Shown piece by piece: positions 51,199 through 59,265 of a stretch of DNA of 64,000 nucleotides. Below the pieces are notes generated by a model, which had not been told where the DNA came from, did no database searches, and saw only the letters and a list, made by a program, of their open reading frames with translations. Source of the DNA: Nocardia transvalensis (GTDB lineage Bacteria > Actinomycetota > Actinomycetes > Mycobacteriales > Mycobacteriaceae); the NCBI RefSeq assembly GCF_015477765.1, contig NZ_JADLQQ010000008.1, positions 62,001 to 126,000 on the forward strand. Reading direction: 5' to 3'. Position numbers and translations under genes: made by a program. How positions within the stretch are numbered: position 1 is the stretch's first letter; each line of letters begins with the position of its first letter.

Positions 51199-51957
51199 TC
51201 AGAACATGGTGCGTTCGAGCCAGGTGGTGAGGACGGAGCGGTCACCGGAGACCGCCAACCGTGGACTGTCGGCGGGGATGCGGCGCAACAGCAGCAGGTA
51301 GAGGTCGACGGCGGTCGCGGCGACCGTCGCTGCCGCCGGTGCCGAATCGTCGTCCCACTCGATGCTGGTGCCGGACTTGCGGATTCGCCAGATATCGCCG
51401 TCATCGGTGGCGTGCAGCGCCAGGTCGGCCGCGCCGTCGAGCGGGTTCCGGAACCGCGGCGAACCCATGGCGATCAGGCCCAGCAGCTCCGACAGTCCAT
51501 CGGCCGCGAGGGCGGGATCCAGGCTCACCTCGCGACCGAGCGCCAGCAGGGCGTCGGCGCGGTGCCCGGTGGCCTCGTGCAGGCGTCGGCGCACCCACCA
51601 TTCGGCCGGGCGCAGGGCCGAAAACGGTGTCCATATCGGCACTTCCGGTCCGGTGGCGTCGACGGCGTCGATGACCACCCGCGCGCTGTCGCGCAACCAG
51701 GCCACCGCCTCACCGACGTCGCGGGGGCGGCGGATCTCGGGAACCTGTGCGAAATCGAGGTTCTCGGTCGACCGGTTGACGATCATCGCTGCGGCCCAGC
51801 GGTGTCCACCGCCGACGTGGGCAATCAGGTTGGCCAGCGTCCAGTCCGGACAGGTCGGAATCGGGGTCGTCGGATCCTCGGCGGCGTAGAGGTCGGCCAG
51901 CCGATCCGTCTCGTCGAGCAGCGCCTCGCGCAGCACCTTGGTATCGAGAGAAGTCAC
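51199..51957 (-). CDS. Maleylpyruvate isomerase-family mycothiol-type enzyme
   Basis: The 252-residue protein has the DinB-like four-helix bundle of the maleylpyruvate isomerase N-terminal family (TSLDTKVLREALLDETDRLADLY, CPDWTLANLIAHVGGGHRWAA) and the conserved His-bearing helix LHEATGHRADALLALG, which binds a metal in mycothiol-dependent enzymes. The C-terminal half holds the partner domain (LDGAADLALHATDDGDIWRIR). The GTG at 51955-51957 fits the family start. It lies ten bases downstream of the nucleotidyltransferase gene. The reaction is unknown. Confidence 0.85.
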   Translation of the reverse strand: MTSLDTKVLREALLDETDRLADLYAAEDPTTPIPTCPDWTLANLIAHVGGGHRWAAAMIVNRSTENLDFAQVPEIRRPRDVGEAVAWLRDSARVVIDAVDATGPEVPIWTPFSALRPAEWWVRRRLHEATGHRADALLALGREVSLDPALAADGLSELLGLIAMGSPRFRNPLDGAADLALHATDDGDIWRIRKSGTSIEWDDDSAPAAATVAATAVDLYLLLLRRIPADSPRLAVSGDRSVLTTWLERTMF

Positions 51958-51967
51958 GGCCTCGACG

Positions 51968-52699
51968 CTAATGCGCTCGGCGCGGTCCTTCCAGCCGGTA
52001 TCCCTCGAAAAGCCTGCCCCCGAACAGATCCAGCGCGCGGGTGACCGTATCGACCATAGGCTGCACGGTACCGGCCGCGACCGAGCGCACCGCGTGGGCG
52101 AGCTCGCGCGCATGGTCGGTGCCGTGGTCGCGGTCGAAGGCGGCCAGTTCCCGATGCCGGTACTTACCGCTGCCGGTCCACCGCCGATTCCCGGTGAGCA
52201 GCAGATCGGCGGTGCTCTGCCACAGCACTCCGGCGATCATCAGCCGCTCGTCGGCATCGGTGGCACCGATCAGATCATCGAGCAGATCGGTGATGCCGTA
52301 GCGCGCGCTGCGCAGCTCGCGATTGCTCAGCGGGGGAGGTCCCTCGTCGAGTTGCCGCCGCGCACGGTCCCGCCACAGGGCGGCGCTGCCGTCGGTGTCC
52401 AGCAGGATCACCGACCGGCCGAGCAGTCGCAGTGTGCTGGGTTTGCGCTCGCGCAGTTCCGTGGCGCAGAAATGCTCCAGCGACGCCTCGGTCTGCACGA
52501 ACAGCTCCACCGGCCACCCGTTGTAGTGCAGCGATTCCCGATAGGGCGCGGGCGGGTCGGTCATCAGCACGGTGATGTCCAGATCCGAGGTCGCCGTTGC
52601 CGTTCCGGTGACCGTGCTGCCGCCCAGCCATGCCGCCCTGGCGTGCGGGAACATCTCGCGCACCAGCTGTTCGGCGAGGGCGTGCCCTTCGGCAGTCAC
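51968..52699 (-). CDS. Nucleotidyltransferase-fold protein (Pol beta superfamily)
   Basis: The 243-residue protein has the motif AWLGGSTVTGTATATSDLDITVL, matching G-S-x9-D-x-D of minimal nucleotidyltransferases such as aminoglycoside adenylyltransferases. The rest is helical (LWRDRARRQLDEGPPPLSNRELRSARYGITDLLDDL). It could adenylylate a small molecule or RNA, or be one half of a toxin-antitoxin pair, but no partner with the matching motif is seen. It starts with a GTG at 52697-52699 and is followed by the mycothiol-type gene. Confidence 0.82.
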   Translation of the reverse strand: MTAEGHALAEQLVREMFPHARAAWLGGSTVTGTATATSDLDITVLMTDPPAPYRESLHYNGWPVELFVQTEASLEHFCATELRERKPSTLRLLGRSVILLDTDGSAALWRDRARRQLDEGPPPLSNRELRSARYGITDLLDDLIGATDADERLMIAGVLWQSTADLLLTGNRRWTGSGKYRHRELAAFDRDHGTDHARELAHAVRSVAAGTVQPMVDTVTRALDLFGGRLFEGYRLEGPRRAH

Positions 52700-52759
52700 A
52701 TCTTCATCATGTCATGGCGATTCGGATCCGAACCGGCCGGTGAACGTGCCAAAATCCAA

Positions 52760-53797
52760 ATGGTGCACGAGATATGGCGTCTCGATCAGGCGCGAACCCG
52801 TTCGATCAGTGCGGAGAACCCCACCGGGGCTCCGGGCCAGGGAGGGCGTGCCACCACGGGGACCGGGGCGGAGGCGGCCAGGAAGCTGGGTGTCGGCTGG
52901 AAGGTGTCGCCCTCGATCCACCTGCAGGCGGGGCAGACGGCCACGCTCGCGGACATTTCCGGACCCGGCATCATCCGCCACATCTGGCTGACCACCGACC
53001 GCACCGCCCTGCAGCAGATCACCTTGCGGCTGTATTGGGATTCCGACGCCGATCCGGCCATCGATGTGCCGCTGGGCTCGTTCTTCTGCAATGCGTGGGA
53101 CGTGCTGGCGCTGGTGAATTCCGAGATGGTGGTGGTCAACCCGGCCGGTGGGCTGAACAGTTACTGGCCGATGCCGTTTCGGGGGCACGCCCGCATCACG
53201 CTGACCAACGGCAGCGGTCGCATGGTGCCGGTGTACTACCAGATCACCTATCTGGAACAGGACGTGCCGCGCGAGGCCGGATATCTGCACGCCCGCTGGC
53301 ATCGGCGCAACCCGCTGGGTCGCCCGGCGATCCACACCATCCTCGACGAGGTGCCGGGACCGGGCCGCTACGTCGGCACCTATCTGGCCATCTCGCCGAA
53401 TGCTCCGCGCTGGTGGGGTGAGGGTGAGGTGAAGTTCTATTTCGACGGCGACACCGAATTCCCCACCATCTGCGGCACCGGGACCGAGGATTATGTCGGC
53501 GGTGCGTGGAACTTCGACCTCGGCGGCTTATACCGCACCTACTCCACGCCGTATCTCGGCTTCATCCAGGCGTTGCCGCCGGATCAGATCTACCAGCCCT
53601 GGCAGCGGTTCGGGCTGTACCGCTGGCATGTGCGCGACCCGATCTGCTTCCACCGCAGCCTGCGTGTCACCATTCAGGCGCTGGGCTGGGGTGACGACGG
53701 TCTCTATTTACCGCTGGAAAACGCGGATATCGCTACCACTGCACTGTGGTATCAGCACAGGTCGGTTGTCGCACGTCGGCACACCGCATCCGTGTGA
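52760..53797 (+). CDS. GH172-family (DUF2961) furanosidase-like protein
   Basis: The 345-residue protein matches DUF2961, now glycoside hydrolase family 172, which includes exo-D-arabinofuranosidases and difructose-dianhydride enzymes. Typical segments are RSISAENPTG, IRHIWLT, and ICGTGTEDYVGGAWNF with the catalytic Glu (about 243), plus GLYRWHVRDPICF. The start is uncertain: the ATG at 52760 keeps the divergent gap, while one at 52709 adds 17 residues. No signal peptide is seen. The C-terminal 15 residues look unlike the family and end at a stop 39 bases before a zinc dehydrogenase and a sugar kinase, a probable operon. Confidence 0.85.
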   Translation: MVHEIWRLDQARTRSISAENPTGAPGQGGRATTGTGAEAARKLGVGWKVSPSIHLQAGQTATLADISGPGIIRHIWLTTDRTALQQITLRLYWDSDADPAIDVPLGSFFCNAWDVLALVNSEMVVVNPAGGLNSYWPMPFRGHARITLTNGSGRMVPVYYQITYLEQDVPREAGYLHARWHRRNPLGRPAIHTILDEVPGPGRYVGTYLAISPNAPRWWGEGEVKFYFDGDTEFPTICGTGTEDYVGGAWNFDLGGLYRTYSTPYLGFIQALPPDQIYQPWQRFGLYRWHVRDPICFHRSLRVTIQALGWGDDGLYLPLENADIATTALWYQHRSVVARRHTASV

Positions 53798-53836
53798 TTG
53801 CGCCGTGTACGAGCAGATGGGGTGGAAGGTGGAGAT

Positions 53837-54847
53837 ATGCGTGCCCTGGTGATCGACAAACCCGGACGGTTCTCGGTCGAGTCGGTGCCCGACCCGACGC
53901 CCGGCCCCGGCGAGGTGGTGGTGCAGGTCGGTGCGGTCGGCATCTGCGGTACCGACGTCCACATCGTCGACGGCGAATTCCCGCCCACCCCGTATCCGAT
54001 CGTGCCCGGTCACGAGTTCGCCGGTGAGGTGGTGGCCGTGGGCGCCGATGCCGCGGGGGTGCGGGTCGGGGACAGGGTCGCCGTCGATCCGTCGCTGTTC
54101 TGCGGGCGCTGCCACTACTGCGCGATCGGCCGCGGCAATCTGTGCGAGAACTGGGCCGCGATCGGCGACACGGTCGACGGCGCCATGGCCGAATACGTGA
54201 AGGTGCCCGCGGCCAATTGCTACGCGCTGCCCGGTCACATCACGGCCGCGCACGGCGCGCTGGTGGAGCCGCTGTCGTGTGCGGTGCACGGTTTCGACGT
54301 GCTGCCGAGGCAGCTGGGGTCGCACTATCTGATCTACGGCGCGGGCACCATGGGCCTGCTGATGCTGCAGCTGGCCACCGCGGCCGGGGCGGCCTCGGTG
54401 TCGATGGTCGACGTCAACATCGCCCGATTGGAGGTGGCGCGCACCCTGGGCGCCGATGCGGCGGCCGTATCCGCCGACGATCTGGATCGTCCGGAGGGCT
54501 GGGAGATCGTGATCGACTGCACCGGCTCCGTGCCCGCCATCGAGGACGGGCTCGGCCGCGTCCGGCGCGGCGGCACATTCCAGCAGTTCGGCGTCGCGGC
54601 CGGCGCGGCGCGGGCCTCGATCTCGCCGTTCCGGATCTACAACGACGAGATCACCATCGTCGGATCCATGGCGGTGCTGCACAGTTTCGGCCGCGCCGTC
54701 GACCTGATGGGCGAGGGCGTGATCGACGCCGAGACCATGATCACCCACGATTTCCCGCTCACCGAATTCGATGAGGCGCTGCGGACGTTCCGGTCGGGGA
54801 CGGGCCGCAAGATCCAGATCCGGCCCTCGGCGGCGGAGCGGCCCTGA
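53837..54847 (+). CDS. Zinc-dependent alcohol/polyol dehydrogenase
   Basis: The 336-residue enzyme is a medium-chain dehydrogenase with catalytic zinc ligands in GICGTDVHIVDGE (Cys) and PGHEFAGEVV (His/Glu), structural zinc ligands in FCGRCHYCAIGRGNLCEN, and the nucleotide-binding YGAGTMGLLMLQLA with an acidic residue after strand 2 (VDVN), favouring NAD. It resembles sorbitol, arabitol and threonine dehydrogenases. The ATG at 53837 has a GGTGGAG ribosome binding site, and the stop overlaps the xylulokinase start (TGATG). Between a GH172 gene and a xylulokinase, a pentitol or ketopentose substrate is likely. Confidence 0.9.
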   Translation: MRALVIDKPGRFSVESVPDPTPGPGEVVVQVGAVGICGTDVHIVDGEFPPTPYPIVPGHEFAGEVVAVGADAAGVRVGDRVAVDPSLFCGRCHYCAIGRGNLCENWAAIGDTVDGAMAEYVKVPAANCYALPGHITAAHGALVEPLSCAVHGFDVLPRQLGSHYLIYGAGTMGLLMLQLATAAGAASVSMVDVNIARLEVARTLGADAAAVSADDLDRPEGWEIVIDCTGSVPAIEDGLGRVRRGGTFQQFGVAAGAARASISPFRIYNDEITIVGSMAVLHSFGRAVDLMGEGVIDAETMITHDFPLTEFDEALRTFRSGTGRKIQIRPSAAERP

Positions 54848-56244
54848 TGCTGGTCGCCGGTGTCGACAGCTCCACCCAGTCGTGCAAGGTGGTGGTCTGC
54901 GACAGCGACAGCGGAAAGGTGCTGCGGCAGGGGCGGATTCCGCATCCGGACGGTACGGAGGTGCCCGCCGAGGCGTGGTGGGACGCGCTGACCGTCGCCG
55001 GTGACGGCCTGTTCGACGGGGTCGCGGCCGTGTCGGTGGCAGCCCAGCAGCACGGTCTGGTGGCGCTGGATGCCGACGGTGTGCCGGTGCGTGATGCCCT
55101 GCTGTGGAACGACACCCGTTCGGCTGCCGCGGCGGCCGATCTGGTCGCCGAATTCGGTGGGCCCCGGGCGTGGGCCGAGGCCGTGGGCAGTGTTCCGTTG
55201 GCCGCGCACACGGTGGCGAAGCTGCGGTGGGTGGCCGATCACGAACCCGCACTTGCCGATCGGGTCGCGCGGGTGCTGCTGCCGCACGACTATCTCACCT
55301 GGCGATTGCGCGGCGGCACGGTCGATATCGAGCCCACCACCGATCGGGGCGATGCGTCGGGAACGGGCTATTGGTCGCCGTTCGACGGGCGCTACCGCGA
55401 AGACCTTGTGGCCCTGGCCTTCCGGGGGCGGTGGCCACAGCTGCCGCGCGTGCTCGGTCCGGCCGAGGCGGCCGGGCAGACGCCCGACCGGGTGCTGGTG
55501 GCCCCCGGCACCGGTGACAATGCCGCCGCCGCATTGGGTTTGGGTCTCGCCGACGGGGATGTGGTGGTGTCGCTGGGAACCAGCGGGACCGTCTTCACCC
55601 GCAGCCGGCGGCCCAGCACCGACAGCACCGGTGCCGTCAACGGATTCGCCGATGCCACGGGTGCTTACCTGCCGCTGGTGTGCACCCTCAATGCGGCCCG
55701 TGTGCTGGAGGCGATGGCCGCCCTGCTGTCGGTTCCGCTGGCCGACATGGAAACCCTTGCCCGTCAGTCGGTTCCCGGGGCCCGAGGGCTGACGATGCTG
55801 CCGTATCTGACCGGCGAACGCACCCCGAATCTGCCCGACGCCACCGGAACCCTGCACGGCCTGACTCCGGACAGCATGCATCCGAGTCATCTCGCGCGCG
55901 CCGGAATCGAAGGGATGCTGTGCAGTCTCGCCGATGCCCTGGATTGCCTGCGCGCCACCGGCGTCGAGCCGCGGCGCGTGCTGCTGGTCGGCGGTGCGGC
56001 GGCGAACCCCTTGGTCGCCGACATCGCCGCCCAGATCTTCGATCTCGCGATCTCGGTGCCCGAGCCCGGCGAGTACGTGGCACTCGGAGCGGCGCGTCAG
56101 GCTGCCTGGGTGCTGACGGAGACACCGGAGCCGCCGTCCTGGCCGGTACCGTCGGTCCGTGAAATCCCCCCGCCGCCAGGGGATTCCGGTCGGCAGATCC
56201 GGTCCCGTTACGGCGACCTCCGCAGACGCGTGCACGATCTGTAA
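54847..56244 (+). CDS. xylB: Xylulokinase-like FGGY kinase
   Basis: The 465-residue kinase has AGVDSSTQSCKVVVCDSDSG, AAQQHGLVALD with WNDTRSA, PHDYLTWRLRGG, and GTGDNAAAALGLGLADGDVVVSLGTSGT, which together fit xylulokinase (D-xylulose to xylulose 5-phosphate with ATP). It starts at the ATG that overlaps the stop of the polyol dehydrogenase, so the pair is translationally coupled. In context, the dehydrogenase could make D-xylulose from a pentitol and this kinase would send it to the pentose phosphate pathway. Confidence 0.88.
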   Translation: MLVAGVDSSTQSCKVVVCDSDSGKVLRQGRIPHPDGTEVPAEAWWDALTVAGDGLFDGVAAVSVAAQQHGLVALDADGVPVRDALLWNDTRSAAAAADLVAEFGGPRAWAEAVGSVPLAAHTVAKLRWVADHEPALADRVARVLLPHDYLTWRLRGGTVDIEPTTDRGDASGTGYWSPFDGRYREDLVALAFRGRWPQLPRVLGPAEAAGQTPDRVLVAPGTGDNAAAALGLGLADGDVVVSLGTSGTVFTRSRRPSTDSTGAVNGFADATGAYLPLVCTLNAARVLEAMAALLSVPLADMETLARQSVPGARGLTMLPYLTGERTPNLPDATGTLHGLTPDSMHPSHLARAGIEGMLCSLADALDCLRATGVEPRRVLLVGGAAANPLVADIAAQIFDLAISVPEPGEYVALGAARQAAWVLTETPEPPSWPVPSVREIPPPPGDSGRQIRSRYGDLRRRVHDL

Positions 56245-56272
56245 TTCGGCTGATACCGGTCATGATCTCGCC

Positions 56273-56278
56273 TACAGT
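56273..56278 (+). promoter_or_regulatory. Possible -10 box for a leaderless DinB-type transcript
   Basis: TACAGT ends six bases before the ATG of the DinB-type gene, and no ribosome binding site lies between. This is the usual arrangement for leaderless mRNAs in actinobacteria. Confidence 0.4.
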
Positions 56279-56284
56279 CGCTGC

Positions 56285-56806
56285 ATGACGTGGACCGCTC
56301 CAGAGGTGGACCGCCCCGAGCCGATCGACGTCGGCGACGAGCGTTCGATGCTGCAATCGTTTCTCGACTTCCACCGGCAGACGCTGTTGTTCAAATGCCA
56401 GGGCCTCGACGCCGATCGGCTCAAACGCCGCAGCACCGAACCGTCGGCGATGTCACTGCTGGGTTTGGTGCGGCACCTCACCGACGTGGAACGCGTCTGG
56501 TTCCGGCGGCGTGTCCTCGGCGAGCCCATCGCACCCATCCATTTCACCGACACCAACCTCAACGGCGACTTCGACGACGTCGCCGACGCCGACCCCGAAC
56601 GCGACCTCGCCCTGTACCGCACCGAACTGGAAACCTGCGACAAACTGGTAGCAGACCTTCCACTCGACCACACCTTCGTCAACCCACGCACCGGCAGAAC
56701 CCACACCCTCCGCTGGGTCTACCTACACCTGATCGAGGAGTACGCCCGCCACAACGGCCACGCCGACCTCCTACGCGAACGAATCGACGGCACCGTCGGC
56801 GAATGA
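56285..56806 (+). CDS. DinB-family (DUF664) protein
   Basis: The 173-residue protein has the four-helix DinB pattern: ERSMLQSFLDFHRQTLLFKCQGLDADRLKRR, SMSLLGLVRHLTDVERVWF with a metal-binding His, and LRWVYLHLIEEYARHNGHADLLRE with two further His residues, giving the three-His site. Many actinobacterial members use mycothiol or act as unassigned metalloenzymes. The ATG at 56285 (MTWTAPEVDRP) is preferred to an upstream frame that overlaps xylB. It borders the low-GC cassette. Confidence 0.9.
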   Translation: MTWTAPEVDRPEPIDVGDERSMLQSFLDFHRQTLLFKCQGLDADRLKRRSTEPSAMSLLGLVRHLTDVERVWFRRRVLGEPIAPIHFTDTNLNGDFDDVADADPERDLALYRTELETCDKLVADLPLDHTFVNPRTGRTHTLRWVYLHLIEEYARHNGHADLLRERIDGTVGE

Positions 56807-56813
56807 GCAGCTC

Positions 56814-56852
56814 CTAGAGCCCGTGGCCGCGCGCCCAACAGTCGATCTCAGT
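56814..56852. repeat. Left copy of an imperfect direct repeat matching the LuxR 3' end
   Basis: This 39-base stretch matches 59227-59265 (the last 13 codons of the LuxR gene, including its stop) at 32 of 39 positions, starting with an identical 13-base run, CTAGAGCCCGTGG. Read on the minus strand it still ends CWARGHGL-stop, against GWARDHGL-stop in the intact gene. It marks the left edge of the low-GC cassette. Confidence 0.75.
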
Positions 56853-56917
56853 CGCGGATGGGTCTCGCCTGAATTGTCCCGGAGACCTGGCGTCTGATTC
56901 TCCAGATCACAGCGAGA

Positions 56918-57241
56918 CTATTCCGACATGGAGTCGACGGCCTTTCCGATGCGGCTGAGACTGTCGGAATAGTGTTCGTCCACAGCAACTTTTGCTGTGA
57001 CAGTCTCTACGATCTTCTGGCCTATGCTGTCGAGTTCCTGCAGGCTGGACAGGATGTCGTTCTTGCGGGCGTCGGCGAAGTCGACGAGCGCCTGTCCGGT
57101 TCTCCAGCCTGCGTTGGCCTGCGCCGCCGGGTATATTTCGTCGAATCGCGCTTCCAGCCTGGTCTTGGCTTCGCTGCTGTTGGTGGAGATCGCAGCGCCT
57201 GCCTGTTTTGCACCTTCGGGTTCGATGCAGATTTCACCCAT
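56918..57241 (-). CDS. WXG100-like small helical protein
   Basis: The 107-residue protein has two predicted helices joined by a turn with G-W46-R-T-G (ANAGWRTGQALVDF), a variant of the WXG motif of ESAT-6-type secreted proteins. The N-terminal segment begins MGEICIEPEGAKQAGAAI, as in ESX-linked WXG100 relatives. It is the third gene of the low-GC cassette, 13 bases after the membrane-protein gene. It probably is a secretion partner or cap for the large amidase protein, but a clear YxxxD/E signal is missing. Confidence 0.6.
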   Translation of the reverse strand: MGEICIEPEGAKQAGAAISTNSSEAKTRLEARFDEIYPAAQANAGWRTGQALVDFADARKNDILSSLQELDSIGQKIVETVTAKVAVDEHYSDSLSRIGKAVDSMSE

Positions 57242-57254
57242 GTGCTGACGCCTT

Positions 57255-57653
57255 TCAGATGCGAGACGGGCAGGGATCGTACTGCGGAGAGTTCGGTTCG
57301 TAGGAACCTGGTGCTACCGTGCCTACGGTCACGAGCGCCGCGTAGAGGCCGACACCCAGACAGGCTATCCCCGCAATCGTGATCCATACGGCTTTGAGCC
57401 GCCCTGGTCTGCTGATCAGCATGATCGCCAGCACCGCGAGAGACAGAGTCGACACGATCAACAGTGCAGCGCCGGTGTAGTCGAGCACCGTGGCCGCGGC
57501 CGGGACTTCGACGGTCCTCTTGCATCGACTGTCGAGGAGCTGCTGCTTCCGGTCGTCGAGCAGCCCGTCGGCGACAACAAGCGCGACAATGCCGACGGCC
57601 AAGGATACAGCCGCCGTAGTCCCAGCGAACAGAGGCGAGCGGTTGTTCACCAT
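57255..57653 (-). CDS. Three-helix membrane protein, possible immunity protein
   Basis: The 132-residue protein has hydrophobic helices near 10-28, 58-80 and 87-112, with a polar extracytoplasmic loop holding one Cys and a second Cys near the C-terminus (YDPCPSRI). The ATG at 57651-57653 overlaps the end of the amidase gene by seven bases, so the two are tightly co-expressed. In toxin loci this position and topology often belong to the immunity protein that protects the producer at the membrane. That role is an inference from context. Confidence 0.6.
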   Translation of the reverse strand: MVNNRSPLFAGTTAAVSLAVGIVALVVADGLLDDRKQQLLDSRCKRTVEVPAAATVLDYTGAALLIVSTLSLAVLAIMLISRPGRLKAVWITIAGIACLGVGLYAALVTVGTVAPGSYEPNSPQYDPCPSRI

Positions 57654-58900
57654 GTCTCCTTCGGGCGAATGACGCGGATGTTCTGTGTGCCGCCGTCCTG
57701 ATTGGCGAAGCCGATACGATCTGCGAGACTCAAATCCCTGCCGCTGGTGGTGTGCTGCGAATACAGGACATCACCGTTCGGCAGGACCGCCGTGACAACC
57801 GCAGCGTGGTGTGCTTCACCCGGGTTGTATTCACCAACTTTCTGCGTGTGCTCGAAGTAGATGATGTCGCCCGGTTTCGCACCTCCGACCCCCACATCCT
57901 GGGCACCATTGTTCAAGAAGAAGCTCTTCTGCTTTTCCGCATTAAACCAGGTATCGGTGTGGGTGAGGCCTTGAATGGATCCTGGGCCGGGCGGGTCGAA
58001 GTCGATCCCAGCGCCACGGCTGCGCCCCCAGGCATCGGATTGGGTTGTGATGCCGCCCTTTGGATCTAGCCCCGCGTCGGACAGGGTGTGCGACACGAAG
58101 TTTGCGCAGTTGTTGTCGAAGATGTCGATCGAGCTGTCGTTCCAATGCTCACGCGCGTACCGGACGGCCGTGACGGCGTTGTAGCCGTTGGTTCCTTCGA
58201 GTTCTTTCTTGACGCTGTCCGGGATTCCGTTCAGGTCGTGCAACTCCACTGGCACAGCCTTCATCAGATCTTCTCGGCGATCGACCGGCAGCGAGTTCCA
58301 CCATTTCTGGACGACTTCCGGTGACTGTCCTTGTGGCAGGGTTTCACGAATAGCATCGAGCGCATCTTGAACGGCGGCGGACTGCTGCTTGCGTGCTTCG
58401 TCCAGCGAACTGTTGTCGACACTGATGTTCAGTTTGCGCAGTGCGCCCGCGACTTCCTCATCTGCCTTCGTTGCGGCGTCGACGGCGTCTTTGATCAGCG
58501 CGTTGTATCTGTCCCGGGTGGCTACGGCGGCGCCGGGATCGTGGTGGTCCGGCGGAACGACGACCAAATCATCATGGAGTTCGAGGCCATCGACGATGGC
58601 GGCCGAGATCGCAGAGCTGGCTTGTGATTGCGCGATGCGGGCGGCATGCTCGAGCGTGTCCAGCGCTGTCACCGCTCCCCGGAGCAGGACGGCAATCTCC
58701 TCCAGTTTGTCGGCAACCCCGGTAACCCGGTCACGGACGATGTCGCCGAGATAGTCCGGCCACGATTCCTTCAATGGCTGGGTGCCATTGGCGTGGATCT
58801 CGGCGACAGCTTCTTCACAGTCCTTCGCCGCCGTCAGCAAATCATCAGCCGCCGCTTGCCATTTCCCCGGATCTGCATTTCGAAGCTGATCGAGATTCAC
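57647..58900 (-). CDS. ESX-type N-terminus fused to Amidase_6 (putative secreted effector)
   Basis: The 417-residue protein has a helical, WXG/ESX-like N-terminal region (about 1-190, beginning VNLDQLRNADPGKWQAAADD), a linker with WWNSLPVDRREDLMKAVPVELHDLNGIPDS, as in ESX-linked hydrolases, and a C-terminal Amidase_6 domain with catalytic Cys in NNCANFVSH (about 265), His in EAHHAAVV (about 365) and the hallmark YSQHT (about 380). Such domains cut peptide bonds in cell-wall peptides. There is no Sec signal, so type VII secretion is likely. I start at the GTG at 58898-58900, since the family start is MxxLDQLRNADP; the GTG at 58933 is an alternative. The gene is visibly less GC-rich than its neighbours. 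Confidence 0.75.
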   Translation of the reverse strand: MNLDQLRNADPGKWQAAADDLLTAAKDCEEAVAEIHANGTQPLKESWPDYLGDIVRDRVTGVADKLEEIAVLLRGAVTALDTLEHAARIAQSQASSAISAAIVDGLELHDDLVVVPPDHHDPGAAVATRDRYNALIKDAVDAATKADEEVAGALRKLNISVDNSSLDEARKQQSAAVQDALDAIRETLPQGQSPEVVQKWWNSLPVDRREDLMKAVPVELHDLNGIPDSVKKELEGTNGYNAVTAVRYAREHWNDSSIDIFDNNCANFVSHTLSDAGLDPKGGITTQSDAWGRSRGAGIDFDPPGPGSIQGLTHTDTWFNAEKQKSFFLNNGAQDVGVGGAKPGDIIYFEHTQKVGEYNPGEAHHAAVVTAVLPNGDVLYSQHTTSGRDLSLADRIGFANQDGGTQNIRVIRPKETW

Positions 58901-59226
58901 TGAGATATCGTTCCTGCTCCTCGGAACGGGCACACCCTCGATTCCGATACCGTGCCGTTGACGCGCGACACCGCCCCACCCGATCCTCTCAATCCGTCAT
59001 GTAAACATCCAGATGCTAGCCGATCGGACCTGCTGCGAGCGAATGCAGATCCGAACTCATGTCGTCCGCCACGCACAATCCCAGGTTTCGAGTGATCTTG
59101 CTCCACATGCATACGGCAGTTTTTGCGGTCGATCTCGGGAACACCAGGTGTCGCGCGCCCGCTGCGCATTGATGGGAGCGAGCGGTGCCATGTCGAGGGA
59201 TCGGGGGAGCCGGGGCTGCGGGTGGT
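58901..59226. other. 326-base gap upstream of the amidase gene, with the cassette boundary
   Basis: No gene is supported here. The first part is AT-richer and must hold the promoter of the minus-strand amidase operon; TAGCAT at about 59016-59021 (minus strand) is a possible -10. From about 59150 the composition returns to the GC-rich level of the chromosome, so the right edge of the cassette probably falls between 59100 and 59227. Confidence 0.45.
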
Positions 59227-59265
59227 CTAGAGCCCGTGGTCGCGGGCCCAGCCGGCGATCTGGGT
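59227..59265. repeat. Right copy of the direct repeat flanking the low-GC cassette
   Basis: This is the intact 3' end of the LuxR gene (stop codon at 59227-59229). It matches 56814-56852 at 32 of 39 positions with weaker similarity beyond. The pair brackets about 2.4 kb that holds the amidase operon. Confidence 0.75.

Noticed and set aside
51968..52699. MNT/HEPN toxin-antitoxin pair for the nucleotidyltransferase
   Set aside because: The neighbour (51199-51957) is a mycothiol-type DinB-fold enzyme without the HEPN RX4-6H motif.
52709..52759. Upstream ATG for the GH172-like gene
   Set aside because: It would leave only nine bases to the divergent gene and adds 17 residues unlike the family; not excluded, but 52760 is preferred.
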